64,000 nt of DNA from Streptomyces sp. NBC_00223 (GCF_036199905.1 NZ_CP108109.1:3891501-3955500); one strand, 5' to 3'. Numbered from the stretch's first letter, positions 16,952-25,225 are shown. Made by a program: numbers and translations. Notes: generated by a model from the sequence alone, not told the origin.

Positions 16952-16984
16952 GGGTCGTCCGACGGTCTGGTGAGCTGACGGTCT

Positions 16985-17016
16985 GACGAGCTTGCGGTCC
17001 GACGAGCTTGCGGTCC
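16985..17016. repeat. 16-bp tandem repeat after the conservon
   Basis: Two exact head-to-tail copies of GACGAGCTTGCGGTCC, with partial related sequence on both sides (GACGGTCTG upstream, GACAGGACC downstream). It lies between the GAF-gene stop and the terminator. A second 15-bp tandem pair (GCTTGACTCGGCGTG) starts at ~17061, just after the hairpin. Confidence 0.75.
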
Positions 17017-17022
17017 GACAGG

Positions 17023-17057
17023 ACCGAGCCGGGCCCCCTCGGGGCGCCCGGCTCGGT
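17023..17057 (+). terminator. Terminator of the conservon operon
   Basis: Perfect 12-bp stem ACCGAGCCGGGC / GCCCGGCTCGGT with an 11-nt loop, 71 bp after the GAF-protein stop. There is no T-run, as usual in this genome. Confidence 0.75.
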
Positions 17058-17301
17058 GCGGCTTGACTCGGCGTGGCTTGACTCGGCGTGGCTCGGCCCG
17101 GGGCCGTTCCCGGACGACGGTCGGGCGGCCTGCGGGGGCGGTCGTCGGGGGGCGGAAACACGTCGGACCGGCCCGGGGGTCGGGCCGGAGTCGGGCTGTG
17201 GGGGGATGGGGGCCTGCGGAGAGGGGTCCTCGGGGGGATTTTCGGGGGTTCGGCGGGCTCGGAGCCCGGGGCCGGGAGGCTCGGGGCCGGGCGCTCGGGG
17301 C
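17058..17301. other. Intergenic region between convergent conservon and acyl-CoA dehydrogenase genes
   Basis: About 245 bp (350 bp counting the tandem repeat and terminator) with no convincing gene. It starts with a 15-bp tandem repeat (GCTTGACTCGGCGTG twice) and continues as G-rich low-complexity sequence (GGGGG and CGGGGG runs) to the stop codon of the minus-strand dehydrogenase. Confidence 0.5.
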
Positions 17302-18513
17302 TCAGTCGCCGAGCGGGTCCACGCGGACGACGTCCGACAGGCGCTGCGACCACTGGCCCTTGCCCAGGCCCAGCGCCACTTCGCCGAGCCGCAGCAGCTG
17401 GACGTCGGAGGTGCCGGCCGGCGCGAAGATGTGGTGGGCGTCGCGCAGATAGCGCTCCACCGGGCTGTCGGTGAACAGACCGGTCGCCGCGTGCACCTCC
17501 ATCGCCGTACGGGCCGAGTCGAGCGCGGACTCCACATTGACGAGCTTGGCGTTCATCAGCTCCGCGTCGCAGGGCTCGCCCTCGTCCAGCAGATGGGCGG
17601 CGTGGTACGCGAGCAGTCGCGCGGTCATCAGCCGGGACTGCATCTGGCCGACCTTGATCTTGACCGGCCCCACGTCGTACAGCGGCTTGCCGTAGCGGTG
17701 GCGTTCGGTGCAGAAGGCCGCGGTCGTCTCGACCAGGGCCTGGTGGATGCCGAGCGAGACGGCCGTCAGATTGGGCCGCCCGTACAGCACGCTCGACGAG
17801 TACGCGACCGGCAGTCCGTCGCCCTCCTTGCCGAGCAGATTCGCCGCGGGGACACGGCAGTTGTCGAAGATCAGCTCGCCGAAGCTGAAGCCGTGCAGGC
17901 CCATCGCCTGCTGGTGCTCACCGAGTGAGAAGCCGGGCCGGTCGGACTCGACCAGGAACGCGGACAGGCCCTTGGAGCCCTCCCCGGTGCGGACCACGAC
18001 ACCGTGCAGGTCGCCGACGTGGCTGTTGCCGACGAAGACCTTGCTGCCGTTGAGGATGTAGTCGTCGCCGTCGCGCACGGCGCTGGCGGTCATACCGAGC
18101 ACATGGCCGCCGGAACCGGGTTCGGTGACGGCGATGGTGGGCAGGCAGTCACCGGCCGCGATCCGCGGCAGCCACTGCCACTTCTGGGCTTCCGAGCCGA
18201 AGTGGACGATCTTCGCTACGCCGAGCTGGGACGCCTGGGCCATCGCGCCCATCGCGCCGCTGACCCGGGAGAGTTCCTCGATGATGATGGTCTTGGCCAG
18301 GTGTCCGAGCCCCATGCCGCCGTACTGCCGGCCGATGGTGACCCCGATCCACCCCTGTCGTGCTATCCGACGCGCGAGTTCGTACTCGACGGTCCGTGCA
18401 GCCTCCATTTTCGGGATCAGTGGCCGGATTTCGTTCTCCGCGAATTCGCGTACCTCTTCGCGCAGCCGCTCGTGCCGCTTCGTCGTGAAGTAGCCGCTCA
18501 ACCGATCCTCCAT
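17302..18513 (-). CDS. Acyl-CoA dehydrogenase-family flavoprotein lacking the usual catalytic Glu
   Basis: 403-residue FAD protein of the acyl-CoA dehydrogenase fold. Visible landmarks are the N-terminal helical domain, TIAVTEPGSGGHVLGMTASAV (FAD/substrate loop), ILNGSKVFVGN, and the C-terminal helices with PVERYLRDAH. The segment that normally reads YEGTSEIQ, with the catalytic base, here reads FAPAGTSDVQ, so the Glu is Ala. No Glu is seen at the alternative isovaleryl-CoA-dehydrogenase-like position either (YGRPNLTAV). It may catalyse something other than alpha,beta-dehydrogenation or use another base. It is monocistronic and convergent with the conservon. The ATG at 18513 gives the standard N-terminus. 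Confidence 0.88.
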   Translation of the reverse strand: MEDRLSGYFTTKRHERLREEVREFAENEIRPLIPKMEAARTVEYELARRIARQGWIGVTIGRQYGGMGLGHLAKTIIIEELSRVSGAMGAMAQASQLGVAKIVHFGSEAQKWQWLPRIAAGDCLPTIAVTEPGSGGHVLGMTASAVRDGDDYILNGSKVFVGNSHVGDLHGVVVRTGEGSKGLSAFLVESDRPGFSLGEHQQAMGLHGFSFGELIFDNCRVPAANLLGKEGDGLPVAYSSSVLYGRPNLTAVSLGIHQALVETTAAFCTERHRYGKPLYDVGPVKIKVGQMQSRLMTARLLAYHAAHLLDEGEPCDAELMNAKLVNVESALDSARTAMEVHAATGLFTDSPVERYLRDAHHIFAPAGTSDVQLLRLGEVALGLGKGQWSQRLSDVVRVDPLGD

Positions 18514-18848
18514 CGAAGTCGCCTGCTCGCCACGGGTTCTGCGAGTAGGGGGTTACTCACTTCACCGGTTCGCCCGCCCGCCCTGGCTTGAACAGGTCGA
18601 CAGGATCATGTTGGTGACTTCAACAACGTGATTCAAGATCGATCATCGGAATGGCTGGATCTGGGCCAAACCAAGCGAGAATGGGCTCAACTTCTGTACG
18701 CAGTAAGCATTTTGCACATCCGGGGAGCGGCGAAGAGGGGGACGCGGTATTGCAATCCGGTCATCTTGCGCGTCCTGGGCGGCCCGGGGGTGGCCGAACC
18801 GGCGCTCTTGACGCGGGGCGGTGATACGTGCATGGACCACGAGTCGGG
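18514..18848. other. Intergenic region upstream of the acyl-CoA dehydrogenase gene
   Basis: 335 bp with no supported gene. It serves as promoter region for the dehydrogenase (minus) and trailer of the Ser/Thr kinase gene (minus). Bases 18600-18750 are visibly more AT-rich than their surroundings. A weak inverted repeat TGTTG (18609-18613) / CAACA (18621-18625) with a 7-nt spacer could be an operator, but this is not convincing alone. Confidence 0.45.
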
Positions 18849-20135
18849 TCAGCCCCCCGGCAGAAAGTGCGTCCGGACCGCGTTGAACTGCGCTTTCCAG
18901 CCCTCCAGTTCGACCGGGTTGCGGGTGCCGACCTCACAGGAGTGGATGCTTCCGTCCGGGAGGGCGACGGCCACCACCAGTCCCTTCGGGCCACGTGTGC
19001 ACCAGGTGGTGTCGATGCCCGCCCAGGGGAAGGCGGCGACCCGGCCGTTGTTCCCGAGGGAGATGCCGTCGGCGTCGGCCACGACCGCGTTCTTGCGGTC
19101 CATCGCCAGGAATTCGGTGTGCGGGGCCGCGACCGTGGGGGCGTAGGGGGGCATGGCGGGGGTGGGGGCCTGGGTTGCCGGGGGCGCGGGGGCCGGGGGT
19201 GTGGGCGCCGCGGTGGCCGGGGGCGGTACGGGTATGGGGGCGGCGGGCGGGGCCGGCCGTACGGGCGCGGGTGCTTGTGGGGCCTCCGTGTCGGCCTGCT
19301 GTTCGGTCGAGGGCGGGGCGTACGCCGTCGGGGCGTGGCCTCCGGGCGGCCCCGCCGCCCCCTGCGGGCTGAACCAGTCGAGGAGTTGTTCCGTGCTCGG
19401 CCTGCGGTCCGGCGCCTTCTCCACGCACGCCGCCACCATCGGGCGGAGCCCGGCCGGCACCGCCGTGAGGTCCGCCTCGTGGTGCACCGACCGGTACATC
19501 GGCGCGACCGGCGTACCGGCGCCGAACGCGCTGCCGCCCGCCGCGGCCACCAGCACCGCGCCGAGCGCGAACACATCGGCCGGAGGCCCGACTTCGCCGC
19601 CCTCCGCCTGTTCGGGCGCGAGGTACCCCGGCGTGCCGAATGCCTTGACCGTCGCGTCGGGCCGGGTGTTCTCGACCGCGCGGGCGATCCCGAAGTCCAT
19701 CACCATGGGGCCGTCCTCGGCCATGACAATATTGCCCGGCTTGAGGTCGCGGTGGACCAGCCCGTGGCCGTGGATCGCCTGCAACGCCTCGGCGAGCGCG
19801 GCCCCGAGACCACGCAGTCTCCGCTCGTCCATCGGCCCGCGTTCGGCGAGCAGTTGGGAGAGCGTCGGCCCGGCTACGTAGACGGTGGCGAGCCAGGGCG
19901 CCGGCGCGTCGGGGTCCGCGTCGACGACCGGCACGGTGTGCAGTCCGGCGACGCCGCGGGCGGCGGCGACCTCGGCGCGGAAGCGTGCACGGAAGGTGGG
20001 GTCGGCGGCGAGTCCGGGCCTGGCCACCTTGACGGCCACAAGGCTCCCGCCGCGTGAACGGGCCATGTACACCATGCCCATTCCGCCCTCGCCGAGCTCG
20101 CGCACGACGGTGTAGCTCCCGATCCGCTCTTCCAC
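18849..20135 (-). CDS. Hanks-type Ser/Thr protein kinase with C-terminal extra domain, no membrane anchor
   Basis: 428-residue kinase. The Gly-rich loop GEGGMGMVY (15-23), Lys36 in VAVKVARP, catalytic loop VHRDLKPGNIV, DFG (VMDFGIAR) and the APE-like LAPEQAEGG are intact, so it should be active. After residue ~270 comes a long Pro/Ala-rich linker, then a folded domain of ~100 residues (FLAMDRKNAVVADADGISLG to AQFNAVRTHFLPGG) of unknown function. No transmembrane helix or PASTA repeats are seen, unlike PknB, so it is probably soluble. It stands alone, with 172 bp to the next upstream gene. Substrates are unknown. Confidence 0.92.
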   Translation of the reverse strand: MEERIGSYTVVRELGEGGMGMVYMARSRGGSLVAVKVARPGLAADPTFRARFRAEVAAARGVAGLHTVPVVDADPDAPAPWLATVYVAGPTLSQLLAERGPMDERRLRGLGAALAEALQAIHGHGLVHRDLKPGNIVMAEDGPMVMDFGIARAVENTRPDATVKAFGTPGYLAPEQAEGGEVGPPADVFALGAVLVAAAGGSAFGAGTPVAPMYRSVHHEADLTAVPAGLRPMVAACVEKAPDRRPSTEQLLDWFSPQGAAGPPGGHAPTAYAPPSTEQQADTEAPQAPAPVRPAPPAAPIPVPPPATAAPTPPAPAPPATQAPTPAMPPYAPTVAAPHTEFLAMDRKNAVVADADGISLGNNGRVAAFPWAGIDTTWCTRGPKGLVVAVALPDGSIHSCEVGTRNPVELEGWKAQFNAVRTHFLPGG

Positions 20136-20307
20136 TCCGTGCCCCCTGCCGGCCGTTCAGGCGCTCAGTATTGCGCCCATGGCCCCGTTCGCACGAACGC
20201 TGCGGTCGGAGACGCCTTTTGGGGGTGTCGGTCAGTCATGAATCGCTATTCGTAAGGGCGTTGGGCTGTAGCTCACGGTATGTCAGACTGCTGGGACTGA
20301 CGATGCG

Positions 20308-20949
20308 TCAGGTCGTACGATCCCGAGCCGGGACGTGGGGGACCGCGGCGGCGGGGTCGGCGCCGGAGAAGGCGAGGCCGATGACGAAGCCGGCGACCTC
20401 CTCCAGTTGGCGGGCGCGGCTCAGCGGCCCGAGGGTGGCCGGGTGGGCGCCGGCGTCCCGGATCAGGTCGGCGGTCGTACGCAGCGCGGCCTCGTCGTCA
20501 CCCGCCATCACAACGGTCACGGGCTCCCGTCCCGCCTGCCACTGGTCGGCGGGGAAGAGGTGGAACGCCTTCACCACGTGCGCGCCCGGTGCCCGGTCGG
20601 CGATGTGCTCGGCGGCGGCCCTGCCGTCGGCGGTGCGGAGTACGCCCGCGCCGTGCTCGACCGCGTTGGTCGGGTCGATCAGCGGCGTACCGGCCAGCGC
20701 GCCCTCGTCCGCGCCCGCCGCCCGCAGGATGTCCGGCACCCCTTCCCACAGCACGGCGAGCAGTACGGCGTCGCGCCCGGCGACCGCCTCCGCCGGGGTC
20801 ACCGCGCGGGCCGAACCGCCGATGCGCCCGGCGGCGGCCACGGCCTTGTCGTACGAGCGGCCGCCGACCAGGACGTCGTGGCCCGCGCGGGCCCAGGCCG
20901 CGCCGAGTCCGACGGCAAGGGTGCCGGTGCCCAGGATTCCGATCCGCAT
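20308..20949 (-). CDS. NADPH-dependent F420 reductase-like NAD(P)-binding protein
   Basis: 213-residue Rossmann-fold protein similar to F420H2:NADP+ oxidoreductase-like enzymes. The N-terminus MRIGILGTGTLAVGLGAAWA carries the dinucleotide-binding GTGTLA loop, and VGGRSYDKA follows strand 2 as in NADP-binding members. HVVKAFHLFPADQW occupies the position of the conserved KAFN segment. The ATG at 20949 follows GGAGCAAC. It diverges from the HxlR regulator at 21092, an arrangement typical of HxlR-controlled redox genes. Confidence 0.82.
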   Translation of the reverse strand: MRIGILGTGTLAVGLGAAWARAGHDVLVGGRSYDKAVAAAGRIGGSARAVTPAEAVAGRDAVLLAVLWEGVPDILRAAGADEGALAGTPLIDPTNAVEHGAGVLRTADGRAAAEHIADRAPGAHVVKAFHLFPADQWQAGREPVTVVMAGDDEAALRTTADLIRDAGAHPATLGPLSRARQLEEVAGFVIGLAFSGADPAAAVPHVPARDRTT

Positions 20950-21091
20950 GGTGTTGCTCCTCTTCGACGGTGGTCCGGGGTCCGTGTGGGCGGGCCGCTC
21001 CGGGGGGCCGCTCGGGCGGCCCGCTGACAGCTACCGTAGGAAGGCCCGTACGCACCGATCGGTAGGAAACGGATACGGGAGGATGGCGGCG

Positions 21092-21493
21092 ATGGACGCG
21101 TACGACGACTGCACCCCCGCCCTGGACGAGCCCCGCGACGGCCACTGCGACGAGGTGCTGGTGGACTGCCGGCTGCGCGCCGGGACGGAGTTGTTCGCGC
21201 ACACCTGGGACCCGATCGTCCTCGCCGGGCTGAGCGCGGGCCCGCGCCGCCGCAGCGCGCTGCTCACGATGGCGGGCGGCATCAGCGACAAGGTCCTGAC
21301 GGACACCCTCCGCCGCCTCCTCGCCAACGGCCTTGTCGAGCGCACCGCTTACGCCTCCGCCCCACCGCGCGTCGAGTACGGCCTGACCCCGCTGGGCACG
21401 ACCCTGGTCGAGGGCCCCATGCGCGCACTCGCCCACTGGACCCTGACCCACGGCGACGCACTCCTGGCAGCCCAGGAACAGTCCACACCCTGA
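21092..21493 (+). CDS. HxlR-family transcriptional regulator
   Basis: 133-residue winged-helix regulator of the HxlR/MarR-like class. The HxlR fold shows as FAHTWDPIVLAGLSAGPRRRSALLTMAGGISDKVLTDTLRRLLANGLVERT followed by the wing (PPRVEYGLTPLGTTLV). Cys residues in the first 30 residues (DDCTP, GHCDEVLVDC) could make it redox-responsive, as in HypR-type relatives. The ATG at 21092 is chosen because GGGAGG sits 9 nt before it, while an ATG at 21083 abuts that site. It probably controls itself and the divergent reductase gene. Confidence 0.88.
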   Translation: MDAYDDCTPALDEPRDGHCDEVLVDCRLRAGTELFAHTWDPIVLAGLSAGPRRRSALLTMAGGISDKVLTDTLRRLLANGLVERTAYASAPPRVEYGLTPLGTTLVEGPMRALAHWTLTHGDALLAAQEQSTP

Positions 21494-21539
21494 CCCGGGG
21501 CGGGCCGTACGGGCGCCCCGACGCACGGACGCCGGACCG

Positions 21540-21663
21540 TTCACCACGCCGGCCAGAAGTCACGCAGCCATCACCGCGTTCGCCGGCCTCGGGGCCGACG
21601 AGGTCATGCTCTACCGCTACCTCCGCGACCCCACCAGGACGACCGCCTCACGGACGTCCTCTA
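21540..21663 (+). pseudogene. Decayed C-terminal fragment of an LLM-class flavin-dependent oxidoreductase
   Basis: Before a frame break the bases encode HAAITAFAGLGADEVMLYRY followed by LRDP, which matches the C-terminal signature of luciferase-like (LLM) F420/flavin oxidoreductases. After a shift near 21630 the next frame reads HQDDRLTDVL and stops at about 21663, again the usual end of such proteins. There is no N-terminal domain upstream. The fragment is short, so this is inference from pattern memory. It marks a deletion scar at the boundary of the accessory region. Confidence 0.5.
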
Positions 21664-22449
21664 ACGCTCAAGCAGCCCCCGAAAGCGGCCGTTTCCCCCA
21701 ACAGCGTCTGCTTCCCCCACCGTCTCCGACCACCACCGACAGACCACCTCGACGAACGCGCCCACCGCCGCCGGATCAGCCGTACGCCAGGACTCAAAGC
21801 CCTCCAGCCACGCCCGCGCCACCCTCATGGGCTGCCCGCACTCCACCAGTCGCACCGCTGTGTACGCCGCGTCCACCCACGCAGGTCCAGTGGCGGGCAT
21901 CGCCCAATCGACCACATGCGCCCGGCCGGTGGCGTCGATCAAGAGGTTGTGCGGGTTCGTGTCCGTGTGCAGCAGCGCACCGCCCGCCAGGGCCGCACGC
22001 TCGTGCGGCAGCGCGTGCGCGCCGAACCGGTCCGCGAGCGACGGCAGCGGCGGATCAGGGACCGCCAACCGTTCCATCCGGCGGAGCAGGTCCGCCACCG
22101 CGGGCAGATCCGGCGACCCCGGTCCGAGATCGGCGTTGCGGTCCGACACGTACGTGAACACCATGCAGGCCCACCCCGCCAACCGCGCACTGTGCACAAC
22201 CGCGGGCCCCACCCGGCGCACGGTGGCGTTGAGCCGTGCCTCCGTGGCGAGGGCGGCGACAGCAGGCTCGTCGTCCAGCCGGACACCCTTCAGGAACAGC
22301 CGTCCCCGCTGCTCGGTCACCAGTGCCAGCGCGGCGGAGCAGTTCAAACCCTGCCCCACCACTTCGGCGCTCACGACGGGGCCGACATGAGCCTCCACGT
22401 CCACCCGCAACTCCTCTGGCAGCCTCTCCCACGGCACCCGTTCGATCAT
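21661..22449 (-). CDS. Aminoglycoside-phosphotransferase-like (APH-fold) kinase
   Basis: 262-residue protein-kinase-like phosphotransferase. The catalytic loop is LLHTDTNPHNLLIDATG (Asp and Asn of the HxDxxxxN pattern), and HVVDWAMPATG provides the metal-binding Asp. The N-lobe has GRLFLKGVRLDDE with the ATP-binding Lys. The ATG at 22449 is preceded by GGGGAGGGGAC, a very strong ribosome-binding site; the frame stays open upstream but carries no good start. It lies 65 bp after a 27-residue Cys/His microprotein gene and downstream of an XRE regulator on the same strand. The substrate is unknown; such proteins often act on small molecules other than aminoglycosides. Confidence 0.85.
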   Translation of the reverse strand: MIERVPWERLPEELRVDVEAHVGPVVSAEVVGQGLNCSAALALVTEQRGRLFLKGVRLDDEPAVAALATEARLNATVRRVGPAVVHSARLAGWACMVFTYVSDRNADLGPGSPDLPAVADLLRRMERLAVPDPPLPSLADRFGAHALPHERAALAGGALLHTDTNPHNLLIDATGRAHVVDWAMPATGPAWVDAAYTAVRLVECGQPMRVARAWLEGFESWRTADPAAVGAFVEVVCRWWSETVGEADAVGGNGRFRGLLER

Positions 22450-22514
22450 GTCCCCTCCCCTTCGGGACGAAGGGGCGTCCGCCGTGCGAACGCCCCTCCA
22501 GCCGGTGCGATGCC

Positions 22515-22598
22515 CTACCGCGTGGCACCGCACTTCCGGCAACGCGCCGCGCCGCTCCACTGCACCCAGTCGTGCTCGCAATCGTCCCTCGTGATCAT
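22515..22598 (-). CDS. 27-residue Cys/His microprotein (zinc-ribbon-like)
   Basis: Short gene reading MITRDDCEHDWVQW, then a Gly/Ala turn, then CRKCGATR and stop. Its start is preceded by GGAGGAGGAA at ideal spacing, one of the best ribosome-binding sites in the window. The Cys-x-His plus CxxC arrangement could bind one zinc ion. It sits between the XRE-TPR regulator and the phosphotransferase on the same strand. No function can be assigned, but signal, coding pattern and placement argue it is real. Confidence 0.7.
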   Translation of the reverse strand: MITRDDCEHDWVQWSGAARCRKCGATR

Positions 22599-22779
22599 GG
22601 CCTTCCTCCTCCGACTCGGGCTGCTGTACGGACCTTTCGGGGAACAGACCGACGGGTCGGCCGGCCCGCGAGCGGCACAGCGACGTACAACGCCGTCCCC
22701 ACCCGCTCCCCGGAGTTGCCAACAGATGATGGCGTCCCGGAGGCACGTGAACTGCTACGTGGTGTAGCGGCCTTGGGCG

Positions 22780-23964
22780 TTATCCGAGAGCGCCGATCCA
22801 CTCGGCGAAGGCCGTGAGCTCGGTATCGGCCGCGCGCTGGAGTCGCCGCAGAGTCATGGTGTCCTCGTGCGCCCACGGATGCTCACGGATGTGCTGCGGT
22901 GCGATCCTCCGGGCGGCACGCAGTGACGCGAACGCCGCCTCACGGCGGCCGGACCACAACTGCGCGCGAGCGAGTTCGACGTAGAAGCCACTGCGCCGCT
23001 CATTCGGCATTTCGCTCGGAGGAGCCCATTCACGCGCGACCGCCAAGGCGTCCCGAACATGCTCGCCGCCCAGCGCGACGGCGGTGCTCACCCGGTGGAT
23101 CCGTACGGAGTCGGGACCGAACGCCGTCCCGTCGTACACCCCTTCGGGCACGGACTCGGCAAGGTGGGCGGCCTCGCCGAGGTGCAGGTAGGCGGCGCCC
23201 TCGTCCGAGGCCCGGCCCGCGATCACAGCGGCCCGCATGTGGAGTGCGCCGCGCGCGGCCGCCGTAGGAGCACCCACCACGGGCGGAGCGGAGTCAAGTG
23301 CGATCTCCAAGGCGCGCAGACCTGGCCGGTAGGCCCCAGCGGCGAAGTACACCTCCGTACGCACATAGGCCGCAGCCGCGGTCAGCCGCTCGTTGCCGGC
23401 CTGGTCGGCGGCCCAACGCATCAGCTCCACGAGTCGGCCGGACAGGTCGTGCGCGCCGTTCTTGTACGCCACCGCGTCCGCCGCCCGGTAGGCGGCGACC
23501 AACAGGCGGGCGACCTCGGCGCGTTCGAGACCGCGCGCCGGATACAACGCACGGGCAAGCTCGGCCAGAAGGTCCGGCATCAGCTGAGCGAGCCGTACGT
23601 ACTGGGCGCCCAGGCGCAGGGACTCGGCTTCCGACACCGAGACGCGCAGTTCGGCGAGAGGCCGGACGGGACCGTCTTCCGGCATGTCGTACGCCGCGAT
23701 GGCCGACGACAGCAGGGGCATCGCCGCGTTGATCCGGTCCCTGGGTCGGCCGCCTCCGGCAGCGAGACGGGACGGGTCGCGGCCAAGCGCCGCCGCGAGG
23801 GCGTGAAGGGTGTTCTCACTGGGCCGACGGGCACCGCGCTCGATCCCCCGCACGGTGGCGTACGAGACGCCGGCGGACAGCGCGAGGTCGGCTTGCGTCA
23901 TACGCCGGGCACGGCGAGCGGCGGCAACGCGCCGACCCACATCCCGCATGGGGTCTGTCGACAT
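22780..23964 (-). CDS. XRE-family regulator with TPR-like C-terminal domain
   Basis: 394-residue regulator. Residues ~8-65 form a Cro/C1-type helix-turn-helix: RRVAAARRARRMTQADLALSAGVSYATVRGIERGARRPSENTLHALAAALG. The rest is an alpha-helical array with repeated small/aromatic packing residues, typical of streptomycete XRE-TPR regulators that sense small peptides or metabolites. The ATG at 23964 has GGGGAG 6 nt before it. It is upstream of the microprotein and phosphotransferase genes on the same strand and may control them. A fragment with a similar C-terminal region occurs at 26096-26311. Confidence 0.87.
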   Translation of the reverse strand: MSTDPMRDVGRRVAAARRARRMTQADLALSAGVSYATVRGIERGARRPSENTLHALAAALGRDPSRLAAGGGRPRDRINAAMPLLSSAIAAYDMPEDGPVRPLAELRVSVSEAESLRLGAQYVRLAQLMPDLLAELARALYPARGLERAEVARLLVAAYRAADAVAYKNGAHDLSGRLVELMRWAADQAGNERLTAAAAYVRTEVYFAAGAYRPGLRALEIALDSAPPVVGAPTAAARGALHMRAAVIAGRASDEGAAYLHLGEAAHLAESVPEGVYDGTAFGPDSVRIHRVSTAVALGGEHVRDALAVAREWAPPSEMPNERRSGFYVELARAQLWSGRREAAFASLRAARRIAPQHIREHPWAHEDTMTLRRLQRAADTELTAFAEWIGALG

Positions 23965-24077
23965 GGTGGCTCCCCATTCCAGTCATTCGCGGCGACGGTA
24001 CGGAGTCGGCGAGGCCTCGGACACGGAAGCGGCCCCGCCCACGGCCGCACAGGGTCGCCCGCCCCGTTGACGCTCAA

Positions 24078-24722
24078 TCAGGAGGGGACAAGCGCGATCA
24101 GTTCGGTGAGCGACGTGATCCGCCAGTCCGCCGCGGCGACCACTTCGGGGTCATCCGCCCACAGATGACCCCACGGGCCGCGCCGAAGGTGAGCCGTGAG
24201 CAGACCGGCGGCCTTCGCGGGAAATACGTCGTTGACCGGGTGGTCCCCGACGTAAAGCACTTCGTCGGGTTTTTCGGCATCCGCGGCGTCGACCACGCGG
24301 CGGAAGAACTCGGCACTCGGCTTGGCCACGCCCCACTCGCCCGACATCGCGACCACATCGGCGGGCAGGTCCAGGGCTCGGAGCATTTCCCCCGCCCGCG
24401 CCGTCTGGTTCCCCGCGATCACGACCCGCATCCCCGCGTCCCGCAGGGCGGACAGCGCAGGGCGCACGTCCGCGTACAGGTCGGCCTCGGTGATCCGCTC
24501 GCCCCGGCCGGCCGCCTCCCGCCTGGCGTACTCCGCGGCCACGTCCAGGCCGGGTCGCAGGAGACGCAAGGCGTCGGCGTTGTCACGCCCCTCGGCGACG
24601 ACGGCGCCCACCAGAGCGGACACGGTGTGCGGCGGAACACCGAGCCAATCGGCCCAACCGGCCCACATCGACGTATCACTGACAAGTGTCTCGCCGACAT
24701 CGAACGCGATGGTAGTAATCAC
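24078..24722 (-). CDS. HAD-superfamily hydrolase
   Basis: 214-residue HAD-like phosphatase. Motif I reads AFDVGETLVSD (the nucleophile Asp is followed by V-G-E-T rather than DxDGT), motif II is VVIAGNQ, motif III Lys is in VAKPSAEFF, and motif IV is YVGDHPVNDV. This pattern fits haloacid-dehalogenase/phosphoglycolate-phosphatase-like enzymes acting on small phosphorylated metabolites. The GTG at 24722 places motif I at the N-terminus as usual; the ribosome-binding site is weak. It stands alone between the XRE regulator and a small membrane protein, within the accessory region. Confidence 0.85.
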   Translation of the reverse strand: MITTIAFDVGETLVSDTSMWAGWADWLGVPPHTVSALVGAVVAEGRDNADALRLLRPGLDVAAEYARREAAGRGERITEADLYADVRPALSALRDAGMRVVIAGNQTARAGEMLRALDLPADVVAMSGEWGVAKPSAEFFRRVVDAADAEKPDEVLYVGDHPVNDVFPAKAAGLLTAHLRRGPWGHLWADDPEVVAAADWRITSLTELIALVPS

Positions 24723-24931
24723 CCGAGGCAGCGTAGAGCGCACAGAGCAAGCCTCGCCGGCCGGTCCGTGGGGACGAAGCGGTTGATCGCCTGGCGAAGC
24801 CCTCGGCGGAGCGCCGTTGTCAGTGCCCACGGCTAGGGTCTCAGACGCGCGGCCGGCTTCCGAGGTGTCCAGCTCCGTAAAGCAGCGCATCCCCGGCTCT
24901 GTATGGGGGCGGCCCGGGTACGACCCGGGAC

Positions 24932-25225
24932 CTAACCAACAGCCGGGCTTCGTCGATGGCCAGGACGAGACCTGCCAGCGCCGGCCGCGCACGGAACACC
25001 GGGGCGACGAGGCCGCACATCGACAGCCGGTTGGGGAACGGCTCCCAGCAGCGCGGCCATTCGCACATGGACGAGCAGGAACGGCGTCACGTAGCCGGTC
25101 GCCTCCGGCACCGATGCCTTCCCCGAGCACACCATGACCAGCCCCGCCGACAACGCGAGGACGTAGACGACAACGGCGCCCGTCCAGGCGACGAGCACGT
25201 GGATCCATCGATCGATTTCTTCCAT
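24932..25225 (-). CDS. Small hypothetical membrane protein, possibly frameshifted
   Basis: 97-residue reading frame starting MEEIDRWIHVLVAW with one clear transmembrane segment (TGAVVVYVLALSAGLVMV) and a weaker second hydrophobic stretch (YVTPFLLVHVRMAALLG). GGGAGGA lies about 11 nt before the ATG. The last ~40 residues are Arg/Pro-rich and look like out-of-frame translation, while the adjacent frame (about 24841-25068) contains a more protein-like hydrophobic stretch (CGLVAPVFRARPALAGLVLA). A frameshift in a longer membrane protein is possible. No family recognised. Confidence 0.45.
   Translation of the reverse strand: MEEIDRWIHVLVAWTGAVVVYVLALSAGLVMVCSGKASVPEATGYVTPFLLVHVRMAALLGAVPQPAVDVRPRRPGVPCAAGAGRSRPGHRRSPAVG

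Noticed and set aside
18628-19146. A plus-strand frame starting MIQDRSSEWLDLGQ in the AT-richer gap
   Set aside because: The start looks protein-like, but the frame soon enters the kinase gene from the opposite strand and becomes low-complexity.
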